A stretch of 64,000 nucleotides of DNA from Pseudomonas paraversuta (GCF_904063065.1 NZ_CAJFCL010000007.1:124001-188000); one strand, 5' to 3'. Counted from the first letter of the stretch, positions 52,563 to 61,459 are shown. The notes: generated by a model from the sequence alone, not told the origin. Program-made: numbers and translations.

Positions 52563-53189
52563 TCAACCCGGTGTCAGACACTCGGGCGCATTAAGTTTTG
52601 GATCATTGACCAGATTGGCCAGCGGCCGTTCGCGCAATGGCGTTTGCGGGCTGGCGAGCAATGCCTGAAGGTCCTGCAGCGGGGTTTCAGGGTCGAGCCA
52701 GGCCTGCTGCCCGGCCTCATCCAGAATCAGCGGTCGACGCTGACTGGCGGCGGCCTGAGTAATCACCGCAGTACTGAGCCACACATGCCCCTCGACCGGA
52801 TAGGCCTCCCAGATGCCGGCAAAAAACAGCGAAGCGCCCTCACCCGGCGTCAGCCAGTAGGGTCTTTTACGCGTGGTCCCACGCCATTCGTAAAAACCGT
52901 TGGCCGGGATCAGGCAACGGCGCTGGCGCAGGGCATCGCGAAACATCGGTTGCTCGGCCACGGTTTCGGCCCGGGCATGGGCCGGGGTGCGCGACAGGTC
53001 AGTCAGCCACGGCGGGGTCAGCCCCCAGCGTGCCCGCGCCAGTTCACGCTGGCCGGGTTCGGCACCGGCACGCAGGATCAATACCGAGTCATTGGGTGAA
53101 ATGTTCCACTGGGCCTGCTGATCCGCCGGAAAACCGGGCAAGGCTGCAAATGCAGGGTTCCAGCGAAACAGGGCAAAACGTCCACACAT
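52563..53189 (-). CDS. SRAP-family (YedK/HMCES-like) protein with altered active site
   Basis: SRAP proteins cross-link to abasic sites in single-stranded DNA through Cys2. The ATG at 53189 gives MCGRFALF, placing Cys at position 2. The Glu is present in GFYEWRG. Compared with E. coli YedK, the Asn in INARVET corresponds to His in AHARAET here, and the His in HDRRPLVL corresponds to Ser in SQRRPLIL. Two of four usual active-site residues are therefore changed. Length is 208 residues. A frame 12 bases longer starts with an unlikely MCCP. Confidence 0.88.
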   Translation of the reverse strand: MCGRFALFRWNPAFAALPGFPADQQAQWNISPNDSVLILRAGAEPGQRELARARWGLTPPWLTDLSRTPAHARAETVAEQPMFRDALRQRRCLIPANGFYEWRGTTRKRPYWLTPGEGASLFFAGIWEAYPVEGHVWLSTAVITQAAASQRRPLILDEAGQQAWLDPETPLQDLQALLASPQTPLRERPLANLVNDPKLNAPECLTPG

Positions 53190-53235
53190 GGGGCAGCACA
53201 ACTCTTCTATATAGATGCAAAAAAATATTCACTGA

Positions 53236-53496
53236 TCAGCAGATCAGTACATCCGGGAAGCTTTCAGGCTCATCGCCCGCCACGGGTGACGCCGCATTGT
53301 ACGCATCGATCAACTGGCGCGCGTATTGCGCCTGATCATCGGCCACCGTCAACCCCAGCAACCCGAGCGCCGGCAACTCGCCGGTCCCCCCGACCAGATC
53401 AGCCCCGTCCAGTCGGGCCTCTACCCCTTCACTGGCAAGCATGCCCAGCAATAGCTCGGCTTCCATCAGATTCTGGGGCTCGTAGATGCGGCGCAT
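53236..53496 (-). CDS. DUF2007 domain protein
   Basis: A small cytoplasmic protein of 86 residues. The DUF2007 (putative signal-transducing, PII-like fold) domain fills most of it: RRIYEPQNLMEAELLLGMLA, GVEARLDGADLVGGTGEL and LGLLGLTVADDQAQYARQLI. Family function is unknown. The ATG at 53496 is preferred; a GTG at 53505 would overlap the stop of the gene upstream by 4 bases (GTGA). It forms a two-gene unit with the cysteine-rich protein. Confidence 0.85.
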   Translation of the reverse strand: MRRIYEPQNLMEAELLLGMLASEGVEARLDGADLVGGTGELPALGLLGLTVADDQAQYARQLIDAYNAASPVAGDEPESFPDVLIC

Positions 53497-53501
53497 GGTG
53501 A

Positions 53502-53684
53502 TCACTCGTTCTCGCTACGCACATCAAGCATCCACTCCTGACCGTCGGTTTGAAGATGGAACACAATCGGCCGGCAACACACGGGGCAATCTTCAACGTA
53601 GGTCTGATCGCCACCCGAGAGGTCGAGCACGGCTTCAGCCACCTCACCGCAATACGGGCAATCGTAGTGTTCAGTCTCAAGCAT
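53502..53684 (-). CDS. CPXCG-motif cysteine-rich protein
   Basis: A 60-residue protein with two zinc-ribbon-like knuckles, DCPYCGE and DCPVCCRP, which are expected to bind one zinc ion. The family (CPXCG) is widespread in gammaproteobacteria; no function is known. GGAG precedes the ATG. Its stop is a few bases before the DUF2007 gene, indicating co-transcription. Confidence 0.87.
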   Translation of the reverse strand: MLETEHYDCPYCGEVAEAVLDLSGGDQTYVEDCPVCCRPIVFHLQTDGQEWMLDVRSENE

Positions 53685-53791
53685 CGCGGTCTCCAGAGTG
53701 ACTTGTGCGTATAATCGCCGTCTATTTGCAGGGCTATTATTTTTGTCCTGCCCTGTGTACTAACCCTAGCCGTTTCCAACAAGAGAGCATG

Positions 53792-54955
53792 ATGGGCGAA
53801 TTCGATACCATCCGACCTTACGACGACGCAGAAGTCCCAGCAGTGCTGGCCCGGCTGCTCGGCGACAAGGCGTTTCTAGATATCCTGACCCACTTTCGCT
53901 TTCCGCGCCTGGCCGGCGCTTTCGGCTGGTTGTTAAAACCCCTTATAGCGCATCGTCTGCGTAAAGAGTTCGCCAGCGTTACTTCTGTCGCCACCTTACA
54001 GGACAAGGTCGAAGTCTATGTCGACCGCACCATCGAAAACGCAACTGACGGTGTGACCTACACCGGCGTCGAGCAGTTGAAGGCCGGCAATGCCTATCTG
54101 TTTCTGGCCAACCACCGCGATATCGTGATGGACCCGGCCTTCGTCAACTACGCGGTTTATCACGCTGGCCTGCCAACACCGCGGATCGCCATTGGCGACA
54201 ACCTGCTGCAAAAACCCTTTGTCAGCGATCTGATGCGCCTCAACAAGAGCTTCATCGTGCATCGCTCGATCACCGGCCGCCGTGAAAAGCTGGCGGCGTA
54301 TCAGTTGCTGTCGGCCTATATCAACCATTCGATTCGCAACGACTGCCAGTCGATCTGGATTGCACAGGCTGAAGGCCGCGCCAAGGACGGTGATGACCGT
54401 ACTGATTCGGCGATTCTGAAAATGTTCCATATGAGCCGTAAAAACGAGCCGTTTGCCGAGGTTATTCAGTCACTGAACCTGACTCCGGTGTCCATCAGCT
54501 ACGAATACGACCCCTGTGACCAGGCCAAGGCTCGCGAGCTGTACATACGCGCCACCACGGGCACTTACAGCAAGGCTGCGGGCGAAGACGACACCAGCAT
54601 TGCCAACGGCATTACCGGCTACAAGGGCCGTGTGCACGTTAACTTTTCGACACCTGTCAGCGAGCCATTCGAGGACAGCAAATTGCTGGCCAGCGAAATG
54701 GACCGGCATATTCTGAGCGGCTATCGCCTGTTCCCGGCGCACTACCTGGCGTACGCACAATGGAGTGATGCCGACCCGCAACTGCAGGTTCCACTGGCTG
54801 CGCAAGTGTTCCCTGCCGAAGAACTGGCCAAGGCCCAGGAAGAATGGCAACGCCGCATGGACGCCTGCCCTGTCGAACACCGGCCGTATCTGGTGTTGCA
54901 GTATGCAATGCCGGTGCGTAACCAGTATCGGGTCAAGGCCGGCCTGCCTCTGTAA
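53792..54955 (+). CDS. 1-acyl-sn-glycerol-3-phosphate acyltransferase-like protein
   Basis: This is a phospholipid acyltransferase-fold protein of 387 residues. The block I motif is seen in FLANHRDIVMDPAF. Here the His-Asp spacing is HX5D, one longer than the usual HX4D. Later blocks are KSFIVHRSITGRREKL and IWIAQAEGRAKDGDD (block III region). A C-terminal part of about 150 residues has no clear domain. The MGEFDTIRPYDD start is at the second of two adjacent ATGs, with AGAG ahead. An acyl donor and acceptor cannot be assigned. It is divergent from the cysteine-rich gene. Confidence 0.82.
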   Translation: MGEFDTIRPYDDAEVPAVLARLLGDKAFLDILTHFRFPRLAGAFGWLLKPLIAHRLRKEFASVTSVATLQDKVEVYVDRTIENATDGVTYTGVEQLKAGNAYLFLANHRDIVMDPAFVNYAVYHAGLPTPRIAIGDNLLQKPFVSDLMRLNKSFIVHRSITGRREKLAAYQLLSAYINHSIRNDCQSIWIAQAEGRAKDGDDRTDSAILKMFHMSRKNEPFAEVIQSLNLTPVSISYEYDPCDQAKARELYIRATTGTYSKAAGEDDTSIANGITGYKGRVHVNFSTPVSEPFEDSKLLASEMDRHILSGYRLFPAHYLAYAQWSDADPQLQVPLAAQVFPAEELAKAQEEWQRRMDACPVEHRPYLVLQYAMPVRNQYRVKAGLPL

Positions 54956-54967
54956 CCCCTTCTCTGC

Positions 54968-55009
54968 TGCAGGCGCGGGCTCGTGAGATTTCAAGAGCTC
55001 GCGCCTGCA
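54968..55009 (+). other. Long hairpin after the acyltransferase gene
   Basis: TGCAGGCGCGGGCTC and GAGCTCGCGCCTGCA pair over 15 bp with one G-T pair, around 12 bases. No T-run follows. It may be a REP-type element or an mRNA 3' structure. Confidence 0.6.
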
Positions 55010-55092
55010 GGCACAGGGTAATTTCAGCTGTCACCGTATCGTCATGTAGAGAGGTCACTCTATGGCCCCTCGACACCGACACGGAGCTTGTC

Positions 55093-55299
55093 ATGCTGCA
55101 CGCAGAAAACCAGGACCGCCTCTACCTCATCACTCCCAGCGATGAACAGCAGGCGTTGATCGAAGGTCTGGCATTCAACGTCCAGGATCACCATTGGCTG
55201 GTCTATTGCGCACTCAGCGGCCACACCCATGCCGACTTGCCCGAGCTGGACCTGCTGACCGGCGTCAGCCGGCTTGAACTGTATGCCGAAGCCGCCTGA
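55093..55299 (+). CDS. Small protein of unknown function (68 aa)
   Basis: I do not recognise a domain. The 68-residue chain has no signal peptide or membrane helix and is acidic, with LYLITPSDEQQALIEGLAF and a His-rich centre DHHWLVYCALSGHTH. GGAG lies 8 bases before the ATG, the coding frame has the G/C third-position bias of its neighbours, and a terminator follows. These support a real gene. It is probably cytoplasmic. Confidence 0.65.
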   Translation: MLHAENQDRLYLITPSDEQQALIEGLAFNVQDHHWLVYCALSGHTHADLPELDLLTGVSRLELYAEAA

Positions 55300-55312
55300 T
55301 ACCTTTGCCCAT

Positions 55313-55346
55313 AAAAAAGCCCGAACTCACAGAGTCCAGGCTTTTT
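55313..55346. terminator. Terminator between the 68-aa gene and the yajG-like gene
   Basis: AAAAAGCC pairs with GGCTTTTT, extended imperfectly by GAACTC and GAGTCC within the loop. T-runs are present on both strands for the converging genes. Confidence 0.8.
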
Positions 55347-55358
55347 GTCTTACTGGCA

Positions 55359-55949
55359 TTACTCGCCGAGCAAACGACCAATAGCCGGGTCTTTAAACAC
55401 TCGGGTCAGGGCATCACTCAGTACCTCACTCACCAGTTTGGTGTTGGTTTCCTGGTTCGGTGCCATGCCAAAGCGCTGGTCCAGCGACGCGCCGTAACGG
55501 CCACTATAGGTACGGCCGCCGTTTTTCACATCAGAGCGAAAGGTTGCGCCGATGGTCGCTTCGGTCACGTACATGGTGTCCTTGGGCGACTGATATTTCA
55601 GTTCGGCCAGGGTCACGGTCAGGGTTGGCGCATTCATCGCATTGGACGTCGGCGTGTAGCCCAACAGACGCACAGCCGCTTCGGCCTGGGCTTGCAGCTT
55701 GGGGATCAGATCTGCGCTGCTGACGCTGATCGCGCTGGTCTCCGGATACATGCCGCCACGGGTGCCCAGAGTCGGCCCCGGACGACCGTCCACCACACGC
55801 ACCACCACCGGTTGACCACGTCCCACTGGCGCCAGTTGCGCGGTCAGCTTGGGTTGCGGGCTGAGTTGTTGCGGGCTGTGGGCACAGCCGACCAGGGTCA
55901 AACTGGTCACAGTAATCAAACCGAACAACAGGCGTTGCAACATGCTCAT
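55359..55949 (-). CDS. YajG family lipoprotein
   Basis: A 196-residue lipoprotein with the lipobox LVGC (Cys near 22) and a C-terminal domain of the YajG (PF03923) type. Family segments are VVVRVVDGRPGPTLGTRGG and KLQAQAEAAVRLLGYTP. The role is not established; YajG is found in the outer-membrane lipoprotein set. It is a single gene, with a terminator at its 3' end. Confidence 0.87.
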   Translation of the reverse strand: MSMLQRLLFGLITVTSLTLVGCAHSPQQLSPQPKLTAQLAPVGRGQPVVVRVVDGRPGPTLGTRGGMYPETSAISVSSADLIPKLQAQAEAAVRLLGYTPTSNAMNAPTLTVTLAELKYQSPKDTMYVTEATIGATFRSDVKNGGRTYSGRYGASLDQRFGMAPNQETNTKLVSEVLSDALTRVFKDPAIGRLLGE

Positions 55950-56102
55950 CTCTCCAGGACTGGGTAAAACAGGCCGCCAGTATAGCGGTGCACTGCACTT
56001 GCTAACTAGCCGCTTGCTGTCACCCCCTTGTCATGACCGATACATGGGGCTGTCACCTCATGCCGGTAGTGTTTGCGTTACTGACTCCCGAGGTGCCCGC
56101 CC

Positions 56103-56336
56103 ATGAACAGTCTATGGTCGCTGCTCAGCTTTACCCGCCCCCGTCGCTGCTTCGCCCGACTGGACAGCGCAGGCCGCTGCCAGGCATTCAAGCAATGCAA
56201 ACAACCGCCCGTCGGCGATGCCTGGGTCGAAATCGAAGAAATCCGCCTCAACTGGTTACACCAGGTACTACCCGCCAGCGCCAGTATCCCCTCGCGTGCA
56301 ACGCGTTCGGCGGTGCTACCGCTGTTAGGTCTTTGA
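56103..56336 (+). CDS. Small basic protein of unknown function (77 aa)
   Basis: I cannot assign a function. The 77-residue chain is rich in Arg, Leu and Trp: LLSFTRPRRCFARLDSAGRC, then a CKQPPVGDAWVEIEEIRLNWL core. GAGG about 9 bases before the ATG supports translation. No membrane helix is evident. The pattern of a basic N-terminus followed by a Trp-containing core is reminiscent of Pseudomonas-restricted small proteins. It ends about 735 bases before mqo. Confidence 0.55.
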   Translation: MNSLWSLLSFTRPRRCFARLDSAGRCQAFKQCKQPPVGDAWVEIEEIRLNWLHQVLPASASIPSRATRSAVLPLLGL

Positions 56337-56339
56337 CTG

Positions 56340-57072
56340 GCGAACCAATAAAAGTCATTTAACAGGATCAATTGCCCGCGTTTCTTCGTTACAATCTCCC
56401 CCCGATTATAAGGACGTCTCCTGATCGGGCCTCGCAGCACCGCTAATGCGCTTGTATTAGCTCCCCGGCACCGCCCACAGAGAGTCGCCCACACAGATCA
56501 TGTGAAGCTGGCGAGCTTGCTGTTCACTGCGCAAACCACCGCCTTTACTCGATCTGCCAGAGCTGCCATTGGCCAGGCCACTGCTTTTTTCCCGTTATGC
56601 CGTTTGCGGCATGCCATTCACGGGTCAGGTACCAGGCTTGCGGCAGCCCTTTTTTGAGGTTCACGTCTTCAAAAGAGCGTGAAAAAAAAACGGGTTTCAC
56701 AACTTCACAAGAGTGTGGCGAGCAAATGAAAAGTTTTGCGTCTGAACATGCACCATTAGCGTCTGAAACAGTCTCACCAAGCAGGACAGTCGCGGGCTAC
56801 TGCGCACACGACTGAAAGCCTGTCCGCTTACGGATTTGGTTGCACAAACGGACGCTCTAGACCTTAAGTCGAATTGCCTCACGGGTACTGAAATGCGTTC
56901 ATATGAACCCTGAAGGCCCTGGTCTGAGCGTGCGCTGAAGCTGCAAGAAATTGCGAATAATCGGACATGGCGATCCTGGCCATGAGTGACCCGGGGCCCT
57001 GACTCAAACATGCCCCGGGTGACCTGGCAGCTATGCCGTCAATTTGGTGCCGTAGATTTTGGAGACGCGTTA
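56340..57072 (+). other. Long upstream region of mqo without a convincing gene
   Basis: About 735 bases lie between the 77-aa gene and mqo. Visible features are a TATAAG-like -10 near 56405, a TGCCG...CGGCA hairpin near 56596-56609, a GGCT...AGCC hairpin followed by six T residues near 56636-56655 (a possible terminator of a small RNA), an inverted repeat TTCACG / CGTGAA near 56660-56684, and the direct repeats GCGTCTGAACA and GCGTCTGAAACA 21 bases apart. A 72-codon frame at 56597-56815 has no credible start site. Confidence 0.5.
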
Positions 57073-58575
57073 ATGGCGCATAACGAAGCAGTCGACGTAG
57101 TACTGGTTGGAGCGGGCATCATGAGTGCCACCCTCGCCGTACTGCTCAAAGAGCTCGACCCCGGCCTCAAGCTGGAAGTTGTTGAGCAGATGGACTCGGG
57201 TGCCGCGGAAAGTTCCAACCCGTGGAACAACGCAGGCACCGGTCACGCTGGCCTTTGTGAATTGAACTACACGCCGCAGGCGGCAGATGGTTCGATCGAT
57301 ATCAAAAAGGCTGTGCATATCAATGCCCAGTTCGAGGTATCGAAGCAGTTTTGGGCCTATCTGGCGCAAAAAGGGACCTTCGGCTCCTGCAAATCCTTTA
57401 TTAGCCCGGTGCCTCACCTGAGCTATGTCGAAGGCGAAAAAGGCGTGTCCTTCCTGAAAAAACGCTTTGAAGTGCTGAGCCGGCACCACGCGTTTTCAGA
57501 CATGGAATACACCGAAGACAAAGGCAAAATGGCCGAATGGATGCCGTTGATGATGCAGGGCCGCCCTGCGGACCAGGCCATCTCGGCGACCCGCGTGATG
57601 CAGGGTACCGACGTCAACTTCGGGGCCCTGACCCAGCAACTGCTCAAACACCTGGGCAGCGCACCGGACACGCAGATCAAGTACAGCAAAAAGGTCACCG
57701 GCCTCAAGCGCAACGGCAGCGGCTGGACGGTGAGCATCAAGGACACCAATAGCGGCACTACCCGGCACATCGATGCCAAGTTCGTATTCCTGGGCGCTGG
57801 TGGCGCGGCATTGCCGTTGCTGCAGGCTTCAGGCATCGAAGAGAGCAAAGGCTACGGTGGCTTCCCGGTAAGTGGCCAGTGGTTGCGTTGCGATAACCCT
57901 GAAGTGGTCAAACTGCACCAGGCCAAGGTTTACAGCCAGGCGGCAGTGGGCTCGCCACCGATGTCAGTACCGCACCTGGACACCCGGGTGGTGGATGGCA
58001 AGAAATCGTTGCTGTTCGGACCCTATGCCGGCTTCACCACCAAGTTCCTCAAACACGGTTCATTCCTTGATCTGCCGATGTCGATTCGCCCGGGCAACAT
58101 CGGGCCAATGCTCGCTGTGGCACGGGACAACATGGACCTGACCAAATACCTGGTCAGCGAAGTGCGTCAGTCGATGGAACAACGCCTGGACTCCCTGCGT
58201 CGCTTCTACCCGCAGGCCAAAGCCGAAGACTGGCGTCTTGAAGTGGCCGGACAACGGGTACAGATCATCAAGAAAGACCCGAAAAAAGGTGGCGTGCTGC
58301 AGTTCGGCACCGAACTGGTTGCAGCAAGGGACGGCTCGCTGGCCGCTCTGCTGGGCGCGTCTCCGGGTGCTTCGGTAACTGTCTCGATCATGCTCGACCT
58401 GATCGAACGTTGCTTCCCTCAAAAGGCTGCTGGCGAATGGGCGACCAAGCTCAAGGAAATTTTCCCGGCCCGGGAGAAGGTCCTCGAAACCGATGCTCAG
58501 CTGTACCGTGAAGTCAGCACCCGCAACTCCGAGTTGCTGGAACTGGTTGAACCGACCACCACCAGCATCGCGTAA
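57073..58575 (+). CDS. mqo: Malate:quinone oxidoreductase
   Basis: Mqo is an FAD-dependent peripheral membrane enzyme that oxidises malate to oxaloacetate and passes electrons to quinone. The dinucleotide motif is [17 protein letters not shown]. Family segments are [20 protein letters not shown] and [13 protein letters not shown] near the middle, and [18 protein letters not shown]. The ATG at 57073 has GGAG ahead and gives 500 residues; a longer reading includes 29 unsupported residues. The upstream gap of 735 bases and a strong downstream terminator mark a single-gene transcript. Confidence 0.96.
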   Translation: MAHNEAVDVVLVGAGIMSATLAVLLKELDPGLKLEVVEQMDSGAAESSNPWNNAGTGHAGLCELNYTPQAADGSIDIKKAVHINAQFEVSKQFWAYLAQKGTFGSCKSFISPVPHLSYVEGEKGVSFLKKRFEVLSRHHAFSDMEYTEDKGKMAEWMPLMMQGRPADQAISATRVMQGTDVNFGALTQQLLKHLGSAPDTQIKYSKKVTGLKRNGSGWTVSIKDTNSGTTRHIDAKFVFLGAGGAALPLLQASGIEESKGYGGFPVSGQWLRCDNPEVVKLHQAKVYSQAAVGSPPMSVPHLDTRVVDGKKSLLFGPYAGFTTKFLKHGSFLDLPMSIRPGNIGPMLAVARDNMDLTKYLVSEVRQSMEQRLDSLRRFYPQAKAEDWRLEVAGQRVQIIKKDPKKGGVLQFGTELVAARDGSLAALLGASPGASVTVSIMLDLIERCFPQKAAGEWATKLKEIFPAREKVLETDAQLYREVSTRNSELLELVEPTTTSIA

Positions 58576-58587
58576 CCTCTGCGCCTG

Positions 58588-58625
58588 AAAAAAAGCCCGT
58601 CCCCTTTTGGGGGACGGGCTTTTTT
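58588..58625. terminator. Bidirectional terminator between mqo and the PA4642-type gene
   Basis: AAAAAGCCCGTCCCC pairs with GGGGACGGGCTTTTT around a short loop, giving T-runs on both strands. Confidence 0.95.
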
Positions 58626-58685
58626 GTTGCTTCGACAATGCTGCACCCTGGTCGCCGCCTCGTACCTCGTCAGCGGCGCGTCTGG

Positions 58686-58973
58686 TTAACCGCGGGCGTT
58701 GTCGATGAGCTCGATGTAATCGGCAGCGTGGCGCTGATCCTTGATGATTTCGACGAACGTCTGGCCCTGTTCATCCTTGCCATCCAGGTCATACCCGGCT
58801 TCCTTGAAGAAGGTCAGGAAACGCTCGAAATCGTCGATGCGCAGACCACGATAGGCTTTGATCAGTTTGTGCAGCGACGGCGAAGTGGCGTCCACGGGCT
58901 CGAAGTCCAGGAACAATTTGATCTGCTCATCGCCGATCTCGTCACCAATCAACTGTTTCTTATCTTTACGCAT
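58686..58973 (-). CDS. PA4642-family conserved small protein
   Basis: A 95-residue acidic, cytoplasmic protein conserved in Pseudomonas next to mqo. The chain is mainly helical: GDEQIKLFLDFEPVDAT, LHKLIKAYRGLRIDDFERFL and ADYIELIDNARG. No domain of known function is visible. It is oriented towards mqo and separated from it by the shared terminator. Function unknown. Confidence 0.85.
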   Translation of the reverse strand: MRKDKKQLIGDEIGDEQIKLFLDFEPVDATSPSLHKLIKAYRGLRIDDFERFLTFFKEAGYDLDGKDEQGQTFVEIIKDQRHAADYIELIDNARG

Positions 58974-59024
58974 GTCCGACTCCAGCCTGCTGATACTTCA
59001 CGGGGCCCGCAGTTTACCCAAGGC

Positions 59025-59519
59025 TCAACGCGCGCGCACGCTGCCGGTGTGCAAGTCGGCCCAAACATGGCCATTGGCATAGGTCAAAAACTGACAGTAG
59101 ACCGTGTCGTTGCGCAGCAGATCCATCACCACCCGGTATTGGGACTGCGGATAGGAAAGGCTCAAGGTCCGGGTTTTGCTGTCAAACACAGGCTTTTTCA
59201 GGCTTTTGCTTTCGCCATCGAACGATATCAGCACCTGGCGCACGGTCGCCCCCTGACTCATCGGCTTGCCCTTCAATCGCACCGACAAGGGAGACGTTAC
59301 GGGAATCGGCTGCTGATTGGACTGGCGCTGACTGCCCAGCACCACGGAATACGAGGTCACCAGCATCAACTGCTGTTGCTCGGGCTGTCCGGCCCGCAGC
59401 TGAAGATCATCGGCAGGCAAGAACTGCCCATGCAGGGGCGGTGTAGCGGCGGGTGCCGCCACCAGAGGCAGGCTGGCCAGCATCAGGCTCAGAGCAGCAC
59501 AGCGAAGTAAAAGACTCAT
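59025..59519 (-). CDS. Exported protein of unknown function (164 aa)
   Basis: A signal peptide (about 1-22, LLLRCAALSLMLASLPLVA) with a probable AAPA cleavage site is followed by about 140 periplasmic residues. The body shows beta-type alternation (QQLMLVTSYSVVLGSQ; KTRTLSLSYPQSQYRVVMDL) and one Cys near the end (VYCQFLTYANG). No domain is recognised. It lies 50 bases from the upstream end of the PA4642-type gene, on the same strand. Confidence 0.7.
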   Translation of the reverse strand: MSLLLRCAALSLMLASLPLVAAPAATPPLHGQFLPADDLQLRAGQPEQQQLMLVTSYSVVLGSQRQSNQQPIPVTSPLSVRLKGKPMSQGATVRQVLISFDGESKSLKKPVFDSKTRTLSLSYPQSQYRVVMDLLRNDTVYCQFLTYANGHVWADLHTGSVRAR

Positions 59520-59603
59520 GTAGGGCTCCAGAACGCAGGGAGCCGCACTCTAGCATGCGGGCTGCGGGCATCGGGAGACCCTCGCAGCCTCCCGCCCGCC
59601 TCC

Positions 59604-61319
59604 CTAGCGGGCAATCAACTGCCCGTCCTGAATCCGCACATGCCGTGGATGGAAGCGCGTCAGACTACTGCGATGCCCCACACTGACAATACTCAGCCCC
59701 GGCAACTGATCAATCAGGGCTTGATACAGCATGGCCTCATCTTCCTCATCCATCGCCGAGGTCGACTCGTCCATATACAGCCACTGCGGGCGATACAGCA
59801 GCACACGGGCAAAGGCCAGCCGCTGTTGCTCGCCCCCGGAAAGCAGGCGCTGCCAGTGGTTGGGCTCATCCAGCTTGGGAATCAGATGCTCCAGGCGACA
59901 GGTACGCAGCACTTGCTCATAACGTTCGGACGGATAGCTGTCGCCGGTCTGTGGATAACTCAATGCGTCACGCAAAGTGCCTATGGGCAAATAAGGTTTC
60001 TGCGGCAAAAACAGCCCGCGTTCCTCCGGCAGGCGAATCGCCCCGCCGCCTTGCGGCCAGAGGCCTCCCATTGCCCGCAGCAAGGTACTTTTACCGCTGC
60101 CGGAACGACCACTGAGCATCAATCGTTCGCCCGGCGCCACTTGCAGGCTGGCCTCATGCAACAAATGCCGGCCATCGGCCAGATCCAGGCTCAGATCATC
60201 AATCTTCAAGGCATGCCCCCGGGTCTCGAGGTCAATCGCCGGCGGACGCTGTTCGTTGTCGGTCATGGCCTGCCGGAAACTCAGCAGACGGTCGCAGGTG
60301 GCGCGCCATGCGGCCAGGGTGACGTAGGCATCGATAAACCAGCTGAAGTTCTCTTGTACGTTGCCAAAGGCCGAGTTGATTTGCATCAGCTCGCCCAGCT
60401 CGATCTTGCCGGCGAAGTAGCGCGGTGCCGCAACGATAAACGGAAAGATAATGGCGATTTGCGAGTAGCCCGCGGTGAAGAACGTCAGGCGTTTTTGCAC
60501 CTTCATCTGGGTCCAGAAGTTTTTCCAGACCTTGTCGAAGCGGGTGCTGAGGCGCTCATGTTCATTGGGTTCGCCGTTGTACAGGGCAATACTTTCGGCG
60601 TTTTCACGTACCCGGACCATCGAAAAACGCAGGTCAGCTTCAAAGCGTTGTTGTTGGTTGTTCAGACCGATCAGACGTCGACCGATCAAGTGCGCCAGCC
60701 AGCTGCCGACAGCGGCATACAGCAACGCACACCAGAACATGTAACCGGGAATAGTGATGCCGAAGACTTCGATGCTGCCGGAAACGCCCCACAAAATAAT
60801 CGAGAACGAAACCAGGCTGACCACGGTGCGGATCAAGCCCAGTCCCAGGGTCAGGGTGCTGTCGGTGAACGAGTTGAGGTCTTCACTGATACGTTGGTCA
60901 GGGTTGTCGGTATAACCGCCCTGCTCCAGCTGGTAATAATTTTTGTGGGCGAGCCAGCGTGAAAAATGCTGCTCGGTCAGCCAGCGTCGCCAGCGGATAG
61001 TCAGCATCTGGGTCAGATACAGCCGGTACACCGCGCCGACAATCCCCACCGCAGCGATGATCCCGAAGTAACCGATCAGGCTCCAGAACGCCTCGCCGTC
61101 CTTTTTCTCCAGCGCGTTATAGAAGTCCTTGTACCAGTGGTTGATCCACACCGAGATGCCCACGCTGACCAACGACAGGGCAATCACCGCGATCAACAAC
61201 AGCCAGGCCTTGGCCCGCTCTTCACTGCGCCAGTAGGGTGTTATGAGGCCCCAGACCCGAGGTATGAAATCTCCACGCACAGCATCATTCACCACAGAAG
61301 CCTCAGCGTTCTGATTCAT
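59604..61319 (-). CDS. SbmA/BacA-like ABC transporter with fused ATPase (YddA-like)
   Basis: An inner-membrane ABC half-transporter of 571 residues with an N-terminal SbmA_BacA-type membrane domain (about 1-340; six or so helices) and a C-terminal ATPase. Walker A is SGRSGSGKSTLLRAM, the signature LLSGGEQQRLAFARVL and Walker B WLYMDESTSAMD. E. coli YddA is the closest relative in layout. The substrate is unknown; related SbmA carries peptides but has no ATPase. The chain has no start problem. Confidence 0.92.
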   Translation of the reverse strand: MNQNAEASVVNDAVRGDFIPRVWGLITPYWRSEERAKAWLLLIAVIALSLVSVGISVWINHWYKDFYNALEKKDGEAFWSLIGYFGIIAAVGIVGAVYRLYLTQMLTIRWRRWLTEQHFSRWLAHKNYYQLEQGGYTDNPDQRISEDLNSFTDSTLTLGLGLIRTVVSLVSFSIILWGVSGSIEVFGITIPGYMFWCALLYAAVGSWLAHLIGRRLIGLNNQQQRFEADLRFSMVRVRENAESIALYNGEPNEHERLSTRFDKVWKNFWTQMKVQKRLTFFTAGYSQIAIIFPFIVAAPRYFAGKIELGELMQINSAFGNVQENFSWFIDAYVTLAAWRATCDRLLSFRQAMTDNEQRPPAIDLETRGHALKIDDLSLDLADGRHLLHEASLQVAPGERLMLSGRSGSGKSTLLRAMGGLWPQGGGAIRLPEERGLFLPQKPYLPIGTLRDALSYPQTGDSYPSERYEQVLRTCRLEHLIPKLDEPNHWQRLLSGGEQQRLAFARVLLYRPQWLYMDESTSAMDEEDEAMLYQALIDQLPGLSIVSVGHRSSLTRFHPRHVRIQDGQLIAR

Positions 61320-61459
61320 CGTTCAGCCTCGGTTGGAGTAAAGAGCACTCTGCAGGCCGGTCAGGACAACCGGCCTGTAACGCTATGACACGTTTCGATA
61401 CAGATTAGGGGCTGCAGCCATTTTGTTGCAAGCCGCAACACCATGGCTACAGCTGCGGT

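Noticed and set aside
56660..56697. TTCACG/CGTGAA inverted repeat followed by an A-run as a terminator
   Set aside because: The run is A on the + strand, and the - strand side lacks T residues after the stem, so it cannot be an intrinsic terminator in either direction.
56597..56815. 72-codon + frame upstream of mqo
   Set aside because: No ribosome site, atypical composition, and it runs across hairpins of the upstream region.
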